From Xylaria sp. FL1777 (lineage: Eukaryota; Ascomycota; Sordariomycetes; Xylariales; Xylariaceae): DNA of 64,000 bases. The notes beneath the pieces were generated by a model, which had not been told where the DNA came from, did not search any database, and was given only the letters and a program-made list of their open reading frames with translations. The stretch is taken from NCBI GenBank assembly GCA_022578965.1, contig MU400541.1:124001-188000 (forward strand), read 5' to 3'. This document shows positions 10,471-21,120 of this stretch, piece by piece; the first letter of the stretch is position 1, and every line of letters begins with the position of its first letter. A program made the position numbers and the translations under genes.

Positions 10471-11715
10471 TCACCTGTTCTGTTTGACACCGCCGGGGAC
10501 CTGGTCATCCATGTCCTTGAGTACAGCCTGGACATAATTTACCAGGTCTTTCCGTCTTGCCCGGATATCAAGATCTCCTCCTGTGTCAACCTCGTCTAGT
10601 TTCAACAGCACATGCTGCATCACCGTTTCACTGATTTTGCGGTGCTCGTCTTCCAATTTCTTGATGTCTTTAGGTGGGTGACGCACAAATTGGTCACAGA
10701 GTGGGAGGAGTTTTGTGTCAAAATGCGATCTGAGCTTCTCTAGCTGCTCGATCGCTCCCGACGGCACCGCAGGAGACGGCACTCGAGATGGATGTCTTGA
10801 AGGGTCAGGGCTCGTCCATCTGCTGTCGCCGTCGGTTTGGCCTGGTACCTCTAGATTGCTGGCAGTATCCTTTGGGCCACGAGTTTTAGGCTTCTTCTTG
10901 CCATTCTTATTCTTCCTCTTCTTCGGGGGTCGCAGGTCGTCCCTGGGATCAGTGACAACAACCTCCTCAACGGTGCCGCTGCTGTCATCATCATCAGATA
11001 GCCTTCCTTCGGGTACCACTACTAACAATTCGCTATTGTTCTTCACACCATAATCGCGAATGGGAACATCCTGGTCTTTTAGGTTCCGACCTTTGTATAG
11101 TAACTTGATACGACTCGCCCGACGCTCACTCAAGTCCATCACAAGCCCGGCGCGATCTCGGACATCTCTCACCGTGAGCTTGCCATCGCTAATCGAGTAG
11201 GCAGGAAAATGTACGGGATAGGGTTTCGATTTATGTTTGATCTGGATGACATCATCCTCTTCGACGATGGCAGTGCGCGGCGCTCGACGGTTTTGCGTTT
11301 GCGTTGCTCGCTCGGGAACCTGCAGTGAGTTCTCTAAATCTTCGGACGTGATGTAGCTGTAATCAGCGTCGGTGACGTGCGGACCATCTTCACTGCTGGC
11401 TTGCGAAGCAAAGGGCGACAAGCCTTCGCGCGTTGAAGGCCAGACGTACCGCGACGACATGAGAATTGGTAATGCAATAGCAGCAGCACCGACGAGGGCC
11501 GAGTAGACAGTCGTGGGCGAGGCGCCTTTAGATTCGATATACTCGTTGGACCCGGCGAATGCGTCGGATAAGTGAGCAAGTGTGGTAACAAGGTAAGTTT
11601 GTAGTACCGGTGGCAGCAATGCAGTGATGTTCTGGAAGGCACCAGAAGTTGCCGAGACAGCCTGACTGGAAGCCACCTTGACGAGAATTGGGTCGTCCTG
11701 GGAAATCCAGGACAC
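10471..11715 (-). CDS. membrane-anchored UBL-BAG domain co-chaperone
   Basis: Single exon, 414 residues. One hydrophobic segment at about residues 68-90 (VYSALVGAAAIALPILMSS) looks like a membrane anchor. A ubiquitin-like fold spans roughly residues 160-240 (KLTVRDVRDRAGLVMDLSE ... IKLLYKGRNLKDQDVPIRDY). A Lys-rich disordered linker follows at about 255-285 (PPKKRKNKNGKKKPKTRGP). The C-terminal three-helix BAG domain is at about 325-405 (LRSHFDTKLLPLCDQFVRHP ... LLKLDEV). BAG domains bind the Hsp70 ATPase domain and act as nucleotide-exchange factors; an anchored BAG protein resembles yeast Snl1 at the ER/nuclear envelope, although Snl1 lacks a UBL. Antisense ORFs over it are shadows. Confidence 0.85.
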   Translation of the reverse strand: MSWISQDDPILVKVASSQAVSATSGAFQNITALLPPVLQTYLVTTLAHLSDAFAGSNEYIESKGASPTTVYSALVGAAAIALPILMSSRYVWPSTREGLSPFASQASSEDGPHVTDADYSYITSEDLENSLQVPERATQTQNRRAPRTAIVEEDDVIQIKHKSKPYPVHFPAYSISDGKLTVRDVRDRAGLVMDLSERRASRIKLLYKGRNLKDQDVPIRDYGVKNNSELLVVVPEGRLSDDDDSSGTVEEVVVTDPRDDLRPPKKRKNKNGKKKPKTRGPKDTASNLEVPGQTDGDSRWTSPDPSRHPSRVPSPAVPSGAIEQLEKLRSHFDTKLLPLCDQFVRHPPKDIKKLEDEHRKISETVMQHVLLKLDEVDTGGDLDIRARRKDLVNYVQAVLKDMDDQVPGGVKQNR

Positions 11716-13983
11716 CCAGCCTAAGCAGTTGGATGTGTTATTTTGTCACTGCGGGATGCAAAGTGGATGGAGCTGTCAGAGGGGTCACAGTGGCCACGGT
11801 GACTGCAGGCGGTCAAATAACGGACAAGAACAAGGCCTGTTAGCGGTGCGAATCAAGCACTGTCTCTGGAGGGGAGCGGTACAGCTGCGCAACGGCGCAT
11901 GCGAGAAACAGACGGGGAACCGAGTGGGCGAATAGTAGGAGGGCGGGCGCCGTTGTTAGGCCACCTCACCTAATCTGGAGGTAAGTACGTATGTGTAAGA
12001 GGTGCCGGCGTTGGAACTCGTCGACAGGTCGCTCCGCTCCAGGGAATAACCCTCCAGCCCCCAAGAGGCCTGAAAGAGGGGATTAGCTCGCAGTCGACAC
12101 TAGCTCGATGTCGGTATCGTGGGGCAGAGGGTTGCGGCGGTTGCGGCAGAGGGACAGAGGGGCAGAGGGGCAGATAGAGGGCTCAATGCTTAAGGGTCTG
12201 TAGAGGGCGACTAACAGAGGGCAAACGACTAACAGCGGGCGAACGACTAACAGCGGGCGACTAACGGTGAACGACTAACAGCGGACTCGATGGGTCTCGT
12301 CTGCTCGAATGACGGCTTGCAAGGTCAGAGCCGCAGTAGGTAGAGCCAGCGGTCGAATGGGACGTAAGCGACGGGCTCAACGATGTGTTGTCAACTGCAA
12401 GACCAAGACTGTGCGCAAGGTGTTCAGGTCAGCTGGTGAGACGACACCGGCTTTTCTCTTTTTTCTCTTGCTATGACTGGCTTCCCTGCTCCTAAGCGGC
12501 TCATTGGGCTGTCGACAGGACACACGACGTCAGGGTGTCACGACGGATGACGGGACGATAGACGACGTACTTATGCTGTGTTTTAGATGTGTGTTCCCCC
12601 AAGGTGAAAATAAGGGAGAAGGGGGATAGGCAGGTACAAAAGCCAATACTGGGGGATTGCTGGTCGAATCACGGTGGGAAAAGAATCCCATTAGGGACCG
12701 AAGATTGCAAACCTCCGATGCTAGTGCTAGTTCTACCTAGGGAAGTATATCCCAGATACAGTTTACAGAGAGCTGCAGGGGTTAAGATTGGGGGCTGAAA
12801 ACAGCTGGCAATAAGGCAGTCAAGCTGACTGAGTGCGAAAACTTAGTGTGTGGGGCCGAAAAGTAATGGCATTTAGTGTACTACCCTCGTAGTACCTACC
12901 CACATACGTTACTTGGTAGTCAACCTTAAGTACCCTTCAGTCCTTACTATGTACCTGGTTATCGTAGATAATAAACAAAGGCAAAGCCTGCCCCTTTTAT
13001 AAAACTCTATAGTAGTCGAGGTTGCACCTTTATAGTTTGATACAATCAGGGAAGTGAAGACCTAATTAGGTAGGCGGTGATCTGGGATATCTACCGATAT
13101 ACCTACTTAAATGGGCGGATATAAACATGTATAGATTAAGTAGGTATACACTAGGGTAAGTACACAACTCGTGTGGCTGAGGATCAGTTGCTAGCCATCA
13201 TAGTCAAATCATCAGACAATTAATGGTAGATAGTAAAAGACGAGATCCAATTATCAAATTTGAATACTGTATTGAACTAGAACAATTTTATAGACAAGCT
13301 ATTTCCTATCATCAATCACAATTACGTAGGAAGTCTCACTTACATGTGCTCTAATTATGAGGTTCCGGCCGAGATGCCTCTTGCGTCATCCCGATTCAGA
13401 TTGGCTAATGTCGGCATATCGGACTGGACCCTCATAAAATTCATTCTCGATTACTTACATGATGAACCCCACGTTGGTATTTATAGCTCAAACATTACAT
13501 ACCTAGGTACTTGGTGACAGTACAGCTCAGTAATGGAAGCAGAAAGGTTGAACTGCTGTGGGTAGTATAGGTACTTTGGAAATGTATTTGTAAAGATTGC
13601 CGCCTCTCCCGGTCACCTATGCGTACGCATATAGATAGGTACACAAGGCATGTAGGTACCCGCTATCCAAGATAGCATCACAGGGTCCACTGAAACAACA
13701 CCTGCACCGAGTCTTTAGCAGATCTTTGGATTCCAAACCGTGCCCGCCTTGACAAATAGTGTAGGTACCTACACCGTCTCTAACTGGCTGATGCACACCT
13801 GCGACATCCCGACTCCAGGGTTTTCTTTGTACGATACCTACTGTAGTGTACGATCGCTACCCTACCGCGGCAGCCCAGCACGCTATCTACATAGCAGGCA
13901 TGCACATCATACAAATACCCCGCCGCCTGCTTCTCTGTCGTCCACCTCCAAGACCCCTCCATCTCAATCCCAGCTATTCCTCC
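11716..13983. other. intergenic with tandem array and TACCTAGGTA-type motifs
   Basis: About 2.3 kb between the BAG gene and the glutaredoxin gene, both of which point away from it. It holds a purine-rich stretch at 12121-12180, the tandem array at 12205-12284, and several TAGGTA/TACCTA motifs (for example 13502). A 154-codon frame at 13740-14204 overlaps glutaredoxin exon 1 out of frame and is rejected. Confidence 0.5.
12205..12284. repeat. short tandem array, about 18-bp units
   Basis: Successive units: GGGCAAACGACTAACAGC (12219-12236), GGGCGAACGACTAACAGC (12237-12254), a shortened GGGCGACTAAC (12255-12265) and GGTGAACGACTAACAGC (12266-12282), with a partial unit at 12205-12218. A polypurine stretch of GAGGGGCAGA-like repeats lies directly upstream. 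Confidence 0.75.
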
Positions 13984-14407
13984 ATGAACTTCCTCCGCCA
14001 ACTATTCTCTTCGACGTCACCCGAAGCCATGTCAGCCGCAAAGACCAAAGCCCAGACAATCATCCAGGAGAATGCCGTTGGTATGTTCGTCCCTGGATGC
14101 GAATCTCTCTTCCTCCACGCCCTCGGCTAACGAGACATCCTCTTCCACAGCTGTATTCTCCAAGTCATACTGCCCCTACTGCCAGGCCACCAAGAGGCTT
14201 CTAGACTCTGAGGGCGCCAAGTACTTCGCCATTGAGCTCGATCAGGTCGACGATGGCGCCGCCATCCAGGCTGCCCTTGCGGAAATCTCGGGTCAGACCA
14301 CCGTACCCAACATCTACATCGGCCAGAAGCACATCGGCGGTAACTCGGACCTACAGAGCAAGAAGGGCGAGCTCAAGGGTCTGCTCCAGTCAGTCGGCGC
14401 TGCTTGA
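13984..14407 (+). CDS. dithiol glutaredoxin (Grx1/2 type)
   Basis: Exons 13984..14080 and 14151..14407, 117 residues. An alternative start at 14029 (MSAAKTKAQ) gives 102 residues, the usual cytosolic length. The upstream ATG adds MNFLRQLFSSTSPEA, a short basic/serine leader that could target mitochondria, so two isoforms are possible. The intron (70 bp, GTATGT...CACAG) joins in frame as IIQENAV/AVFSKSYCPYCQ. The active site is CPYC; the cis-Pro motif is TVPNIY and the C-terminal glutathione-binding GGNSDL is present. Role: glutathione-dependent reduction of disulfides and protein-glutathione adducts. Complete and ordinary. Confidence 0.93.
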
Positions 14408-15689
14408 CTAGACCATGATCGGAGCCTTTCCCAGTCGAAGCTATGACGACACGAGGCGAGGGTGCAGGAGGTGCAGGAGGTGCTGTCGTGATTATTCAGA
14501 TGTATTGCGTCGAGCGCTAGACTTTGCCAGCCATGCATATGCTGGCTAGCTAATGATTTTTACCACATTTGTACCTGTACCAGGCCGATGATGCGAGGAA
14601 AGCAACTGTCACAGTTCACAATGTGTCTACATACACCGTCGCTTGTAGTGTAGTCGCGCATCATACATATAGAGAATAGGTATCCCTGTATCTTCAAACC
14701 TAATTGCCTCGTTTATGCGGCTGGCCTTGGCCAATCGTAGTGAGCCCAAGCTGCAGCCATTCCGCCCTACGGGCGCTTACGTAGGAGTCGGGTTGTATGC
14801 AAGTACTGAACACACAGGACGACAAAGGACCGCCCCCATCTTGTCGCTTTGTCATGCCATATGAGACAATAGATGGGCATTTCCAAACAAAAGTTGCTGT
14901 TCACCTAGCAGCTGCCTCGTTATCAACGCCTCGGAACAGCTGATCTAGACGGGAATTAGTCATGAATCAGAATCTCGCTAGACAATGGAGACGTCTAACG
15001 ACAGCATCATGTTTTCGTAACAACTGAGTTGCATCCAGCATCTTTAATGCCTACCTCGGTATTGTATATTAGTCTTCTCCAGCCCAGCAAAAAAGGAGCT
15101 CCAACACCCCCACACACTTATCCCAGGTCTGCAAGAGATGATGATCTCAATTCTCGCTCGTGTATCTATATTTACTAAAAGCCTTCTCCTTAGATTAAGG
15201 TCATACTTTCGCTATCGTCGAATTCGTAGTGGTGATGAAGAGGAACGCAGCCTACGACGAGACTTCATAGTCTACGTGAGAACTAGAAACGGCAAGAAGC
15301 GACGACGCCAATTCTCTATGCTCCCCACTATTAGTGAGTCTGCGGAAGAGTGAGGTCATTTCTCAGTGTGAAGAAGATGAGAACCAGATTGGTCTGCTCA
15401 GCTCAGGGTATTGATTGGCCTCCTATGTTAACCATAACTATTGATATGGTGGCGCAGAAAGGTCGTCTAGATGGTTTGGTTCAGCGACTATGAGATGATG
15501 CTTCCTAGGTATAGCCTGAGTTGAAGAAACGGTCACGTAAGTAATTTGCACGCAACCCATGAGAGTGGTTTGGGTTTTCAGCAATCCCCACCGTATCATA
15601 TCGTTGAGAGTTCAATTGGTGAACGACCGACTCATAGTGTTTAGTTTTAATGAAAAAGTAGGCAATTTTTCATCTTTACTAGAGATTTG

Positions 15690-15706
15690 AAAAAAAAAAA
15701 AAAAAA

Positions 15707-15740
<34 letters not shown>
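15690..15740. repeat. A27 homopolymer followed by (AG)n
   Basis: Twenty-seven consecutive A residues (15690-15716), then GAAA units and a GA microsatellite to 15740. It could be a plain microsatellite or the 3' tail of a retroposed sequence. Confidence 0.85.
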
Positions 15741-16237
15741 TTGACGTCGTATAAGAGGCGTTACGGAGGATCGGCGGGGTCGAGACCTCCGTTTACTCCG
15801 CATTACGATTAATAGGAAGTATGTGCTATGCTTAAAACTGATCCTATCTAGAACACATTAAAAAGGCTTAGACGAAATCGTATGATCATTTATTTATTTC
15901 TAGTATGAACCTCTTAACAATCCCTGTCACTCTCAACACGGAACAAAATTGGTAAAGGGAAAACATGATGACGGACTAGAACTGCCCGCATACCTTATGT
16001 TCACGCCGACTAGACTAGCCCGAATCGGTAACCTACATACCCTCTTCCCCTCGGGCCTCAGGTCGCGGGTGATGGAGTCTAGGTTAGATATTGTAGCCAT
16101 ACGGGATCCCTGGCCGGCCGAGTCTTCCTAAGAAGTGTCACTAGATAACCCGACAGTGGGCAGATTATGACCCTGTGTCCGCTTAGGGGAGACTCAAGGG
16201 TCAGACTTGATTTCGAGACCCTTTAATTTTTTATATA

Positions 16238-16306
16238 ACACCGCGTCATCTAGATTGTCTCGGCCGTTTCCGATCCCGGTTTACTATATTACACCGGATC
16301 GCCTAG
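16238..16306 (+). promoter_or_regulatory. duplicated ACACCG-N6-CTAG motif upstream of the FAD gene
   Basis: ACACCG at 16238-16243 with CTAG at 16250-16253, and again ACACCG at 16291-16296 with CTAG at 16303-16306. The internal spacing is identical; the copies are 53 bp apart and the second ends 23 bp before the ATG. CGG-N6-CCG (16261-16272) lies between them and would suit a Zn2Cys6 dimer. Function is inference. Confidence 0.35.
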
Positions 16307-16329
16307 TCTAACTGTTTCGGCGCAACATT

Positions 16330-17901
16330 ATGCCACCAACAATCATAACGACGGATGTATTAGTCGTAGGAGGCGGCAACGCCGGCTTCAGCGCAGCCAT
16401 CTCCGCCGCTGAATCCGGTGCTCGTCAAGTGCTGCTTATTGATGCGGCCCCGGAACACTGGGCGGGCGGCAACTCCTATTTCACGGCCGGCGCTTTCAGG
16501 ACCGTTCACCACGGCTTGGAAGATCTCCTACCAATCGTGAATAACGTCCCCGACGAGAAGCGGAATAAGATCGACGTCAAACCGTATACTGAGGCCGATT
16601 TCGCTGGCGACATCGAGCGTATCTGTCTTGGCCGAGCCGATCCCGAGTTAGCTAGCATTCTCGTTCGGGATTCTAATCAAACCATTAAATGGCTGGCCAA
16701 GCACGGCGTGCGCTTCCAATTATCCTTTAATCGACAAGCGTACGAAGTCGAGGGACGCATCAAGTTCTGGGGTGGCCTGGCATTAAAGACAGAAGATGGC
16801 GGGAAAGGTTTAATCGAGGATCATCGTCAAGCCGCTGCAAAACTCGGTGTTCAGACGGCGTTTTCTACTGCAGCTAAGAGTCTGATCATCGACCCTGAAT
16901 CGGACCGTGTCAACGGAGTCATAGCACAGGGTCCGGGTGGAAAAGTCCAGGAAATCCGTGCTGGGGCTGTCATTCTGGCAGCTGGCGGGTTCGAGGCCAA
17001 CCCTCGCTTAAGGGCGCAATACCTCGGGCCTACATGGGACTTTGCGAAGGTGCGCGGAACACCGTATAACAATGGAACATGTTTAGAGATGGCCATCCAG
17101 CAAGCGGGAGCGAAGCAAGCTGGGAATTGGTCCGGCTGCCACTCAGTGGCGTGGGATGCCAATGCCCCGGCGAACAGCGGCGATCGAGTCATCTCCAATG
17201 AATTCACGAAGTCAGGGTACCCTCTAGGCTTGATGCTGAATAGGGATGGGAACAGGTTCGTCGACGAAGGCGTCGATCTACGTAATTACACTTACGCCAT
17301 ATTTGGCAGAGCCATTCTCGCGCAGCCGGGTCACTTTGCATTCCAAGTGTGGGATTCTCAGGCAATCCCATGGCTTCGCGCTGAGGAGTATCGCGACGAA
17401 GTTGTGGAGAAGATCAAGGCCGACACTATTGAGGAGTTGGCTCGGAAGCTCACAGATCACGGTTTGAGCAACACATCCCAATTTATCAATACTGTTTCAA
17501 CGTATAACGAAGCAGTAGAGGCATTCCGACGCGAGAATCCCGACAGGTCTTGGGATCCAAGCATCAAGGATTGTCTTTCTACACAGTCCAGTCAGAAAAG
17601 TCTACCGTTAGCCAAGTCAAATTGGGCTTTGCCTTTGAACCAAGGTCCCTGCCTCGCAATCAAGGTTACGTGCGGTGTCACTTTCACTTTCGGCGGCTTA
17701 GCAGTTAAGCCCGAGACATCTGCCGTCATTTCCTCAACCACAAATCAACCTATTCCTGGGCTGTACACTGCCGGTGAGATGCTGGGCGGTATATTCTATG
17801 ATAACTACCCAGGTGGAAGTGGTCTGACCTCCGGTGCTATATTCGGCCGTCGTGCTGGCCGTGCTGCTGCTACGGCCGTAGCGAACGCAACGGATGTGTA
17901 A
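16330..17901 (+). CDS. FAD-dependent tricarballylate-dehydrogenase/fumarate-reductase-like flavoprotein
   Basis: Single exon, 523 residues. The N-terminal FAD-binding Rossmann motif is VLVVGGGNAGFSAAISAA (residues 10-27), followed by the acidic ribose-binding strand VLLIDAAPE. A second dinucleotide-fold element AGAVILAAGGFEAN lies near residue 213. The C-terminal flavin loop is GLYTAGEMLGG plus NYPGGSGLTSGAIFGRRAGR. The best family fit is FAD_binding_2 (PF00890), close to bacterial TcuA, which oxidises tricarballylate to cis-aconitate; 3-ketosteroid dehydrogenases and fumarate reductases share the fold. It lacks the heme and secretion domains of respiratory fumarate reductases, so it is likely cytosolic. 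First gene of the carboxylate cluster and the only one without an intron apart from the amidohydrolase. The substrate is inferred from family and neighbours. Confidence 0.88.
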   Translation: MPPTIITTDVLVVGGGNAGFSAAISAAESGARQVLLIDAAPEHWAGGNSYFTAGAFRTVHHGLEDLLPIVNNVPDEKRNKIDVKPYTEADFAGDIERICLGRADPELASILVRDSNQTIKWLAKHGVRFQLSFNRQAYEVEGRIKFWGGLALKTEDGGKGLIEDHRQAAAKLGVQTAFSTAAKSLIIDPESDRVNGVIAQGPGGKVQEIRAGAVILAAGGFEANPRLRAQYLGPTWDFAKVRGTPYNNGTCLEMAIQQAGAKQAGNWSGCHSVAWDANAPANSGDRVISNEFTKSGYPLGLMLNRDGNRFVDEGVDLRNYTYAIFGRAILAQPGHFAFQVWDSQAIPWLRAEEYRDEVVEKIKADTIEELARKLTDHGLSNTSQFINTVSTYNEAVEAFRRENPDRSWDPSIKDCLSTQSSQKSLPLAKSNWALPLNQGPCLAIKVTCGVTFTFGGLAVKPETSAVISSTTNQPIPGLYTAGEMLGGIFYDNYPGGSGLTSGAIFGRRAGRAAATAVANATDV

Positions 17902-18359
17902 TAGCTAGACAAAAGCGCACATAACCATAATCTCGTAATCTAATTCGATTCATACAGTCAGGGCTCTTGTTCATCAGTTCTCCTCACGCTGAAACATTAT
18001 GTCTTATAATGTAGACGATTTCGAAGCGTTCTTCCTGTCCTTTTCTGACATCATCAGGAGTCTATATCATCACACAGGGAGCACTCTGTCCCGTAGCGAA
18101 ATTGATTTCATAACAATGCTAAGTGATCCTATCTCTCGAAAAGCGCACAACGTCGAGACGATTGCATATTAAATGTTACGTAGGACGTCTATGTTCCACC
18201 CGGCCATAGTAGCCTCTGTAACAGCATATCATAGGGTCGGCTACAATGGTGTTGTCTTCCCCGCTTCCACTCCCGTGGCATGCATATGCTTTCCCAGCTG
18301 TCTGTCTTGTTGATTTAAAGCTTCTCTGAGAAAGTACGCCTTCGCTGTCTTACTGCTAT
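17902..18359. other. convergent 3' intergenic
   Basis: 458 bp between the 3' ends of the FAD gene and the Zn2Cys6 regulator; nothing else seen. Confidence 0.55.
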
Positions 18360-20627
18360 TCACTCTTGTAGTAAGTTAGATGGGGAAAAATTATCGTCCA
18401 TAAATCCGAAAAGTAATTCTTGACCAGAAAACTCGAAATCGGCAAAGGGGCTAGTATAGTCTATATCTCCGATGCCTGGCGTTTCGCCGAAAAGTTGCCA
18501 TGATGCATTCAGGTTGGAAGTCAGCTGGGGTTCCAGTGGAGCTGTATAGTTGTCAGGGCGAGTTCGAGAACTTCATGGGGTTAGGGTCGTGTCACCTTGA
18601 GCTTCCTGTATCCCTTTTCTTCTCATGAGTGTCCTGACGATCCTCGTAGTGTCGGCCACGCCGGAGTTGGGAACAGCAAGCTCATCTAGGCATCTTAAAC
18701 TAGCGCCCAGGAGAGAGGCATCAGAGCTAGTATTGGTACTCCATGCTGAGCCCGCATTATGAATATGAATCGTACAAGCGACGTAGACCTATGATTATCA
18801 TGTTAATGTAACGAGTTTGAGACTGTGTTTGAACTTTTATAATAAAGGGCGCAAACTGGTCGTTTACATACGGCATAGCTTAAGAGGTAACTAGACTTGC
18901 GCAATGGGTATGTTGCCCTATATGACAGGGCAAGGTTGGTGATGTTTTGAGCTGCTGTGCTACATCTCTTCCATGACTGTGTCGAGATTTCAGTGGATTG
19001 AACATCTCGCTTTGACGCAAATGGTCGGTGCAGCAGGATGGTTAATGAATAGTAAACCATGTGTAGTATAGTAAGATTAGGGGCAGCGGGTGCGGGGAGA
19101 TCCGTCGTCCTCGTCGTCCATGGCTCATATATGAGGTGCGTAGGGAGATTGCGATACCATTGGCTTAAACTATCATCAAGACGTTGCCTGGATTGTAGTT
19201 TTTTCTGGGTTGTCGCCCCCCCTGAATAGATTTTCGTGGTTACTTTCGTCATGATCTTCGCCAAGGCACAGAATTGCTGAAACACAGATATGGAATAAGT
19301 CAGTGGCGGTCGACTTGATGTGAACAGCGTTGACTGAGCAGAGCTCGTCATTGGGTCGACATATGGCGTCCACGGTTCTAATTCCTCGAAGGTGTCCATG
19401 AAATCACAAGATACATGCACGTCGCGTGGCTGGATGAAGACAGGACGGCCAAGATATAGACCCTGAAGCTTTTCGCATATGAATGCACCCCAGAAGACAC
19501 GGCGACGAATCTCGGTCTCTTCCGCATCACACACCTGCACTTTACTCTCCTGGTTTAATCCTAGGTCGTAGACCATACGGACGGCGTATCCGGTGTAAAG
19601 CCATGCCTTTGACGTAAGCCCACGACCATTAAATGTCGATCCTAGCATGATTAGTCCAATTATGGTCGGAATGCACGATGTTGCGAGAAGTGAGTCGCGC
19701 TGAAGTAGCTGATCACAACGGGCGAAGAACGCCTCTCCGGCAGAGTCTGGGTTCGAAGGATCGCTTCGAATCTCTATGCGTTCGGAGTACTTGCTTGCAC
19801 AGGCAAAAACAGCGTTAAGCAAGAACTCAGAGCAGTATGGCCCCCCTTTGACCAATTCTCGCATGAAGGTTGGACGATATGTCAATAAGAAAGTATGATG
19901 TTGACGGTTCCAGTGTAAGTCCAGTAGATGTAGGGCGAGATCCGCCGGGACCCCGCGGATAGTGTCTAGTCTGCGCAAATAATGTTCACGTTGTCGACCA
20001 AGGGCTGCATTAGCTATTAACTGGTCTCTTATTGATTGATCGGTATTGGTATCTCTCGTTGATGCCGGACTGGCCAGACCGCCATGGCGGAGACATGACG
20101 TCGCGCCGTAGACTTGAAGTTGACCTGCTTGGTCGATAGACATGTCATCAAGAGCATTTCCATCGTCGCCAGATGACGACTCATTCTCGGCTTCTGCGCC
20201 AACATTTTCTCCATGACCTGTGCCCTTTGGTGTTGGATATTGATCTGCCAGTGGCTGTGAATCGCCAGCGCGTCCTAGGGAGACATTTATGGAAGATGTT
20301 TTCGTTGCGTCAGCTGCTATATCTAGACCATCCAAGAGAGCCTGTCTCTCTTCAGATGTGGAGCTTTTGAGCTGGGTAAGCATGCTCTCCAGTTCCTGTT
20401 TCTCCCGCTGCAAGGAATCGATCAATGACGCGGATGGTCTTGGTCTGGGCGGTCCATGATTGTAGATGCAGGTACGATTACTGCTACGACAATGGCTGCA
20501 TTGCGGCTTTTCTGCATCACATTTAATTTTTCGTCGACGACAAAACTTTAGAGATCCTCTCATTAGAGAACAACTCTAGACTAAAAATCATCGGAAGTGG
20601 TACGCATACCTGACAAGCTCGAGGCAT
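18360..20627 (-). CDS. Zn2Cys6 transcription factor, likely cluster regulator
   Basis: Four exons: complement(18360..18541, 18596..18788, 18872..20545, 20610..20627), 688 residues. The first exon is an 18-bp micro-exon (MPRACQ). Splicing over a 64-bp intron restores the full zinc cluster C5-x2-C8-x6-C15-x6-C22-x2-C25-x6-C32; without it the first cysteine would be missing. A leucine-containing linker helix follows (SLQREKQELESMLTQLK). The middle is the fungal-specific transcription-factor domain (PF04082; RRRVFWGAFICEKLQGLYLG, LGRPVFIQPRDVHVSCDF). Exons 3 and 4 restore the continuation SYAV/YVACTIHIHNAGSAW and an acidic/aromatic C-terminus (DIDYTSPFADFEF) typical of an activation region. It sits between the FAD dehydrogenase and the aldolase, as pathway-specific regulators usually do. 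Its targets are inferred. Confidence 0.9.
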
Positions 20628-21120
20628 CTCTGCAAACGTAACCGTTATTTAAATGTCCCCTATTTAAGGCTTACTGCTCTCGAATCATTATACTAGGAGA
20701 AAGACTAGGCAGGTAGATGTTTGAGCTTAAGATCAATGTAAGTCATCTCCTACCAGCCATAATGCTGGCTTCACTATCAGAGATCCCTCCAATGCTTCAA
20801 TAACATCCCCATCTTATTTGTTTTAATGAACCAGGTTCCCCGCAGTTACTACAAGTACATGACCGAGTCTCAATCGCTACAGCGTTGGGGTCATTCTCTT
20901 GCCTGTGGGGAGTTTCTCCAGATTCTTGGGGTCCTTTTTGGAGGGGAAGAGGTTCTAACTACGAATAGTTCCGGGTATTAAGACGGACATTTTCTATTAT
21001 AATCATATTAGGTATGCTTCATTCGAAAATGGTTATTGATCGAATATAAATCTTTATATTTAAGTTGATGTAATCATTTAGTCTTTGAATAAGTACTCTC
21101 TGCCTAGTTACGTCCCGCCC
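20628..21120. other. promoter of the regulator / 3' flank of the aldolase
   Basis: 493 bp, AT-rich. No gene or clear palindrome seen. Confidence 0.5.

Larger units (their letters stand above)
14408..16329. other. intergenic; contains poly-A and promoter of the FAD gene
   Basis: About 1.9 kb. A 71-codon Arg-rich frame at 15138-15353 has no recognisable features and is not called. The interval holds the A27/(AG)n tract at 15690 and a duplicated promoter motif at 16238-16306, both listed separately. Confidence 0.5.

Noticed and set aside
13740..14204. 154-codon ORF over the glutaredoxin start
   Set aside because: Out of frame with the confirmed glutaredoxin exon; low-complexity Pro/Ser composition.
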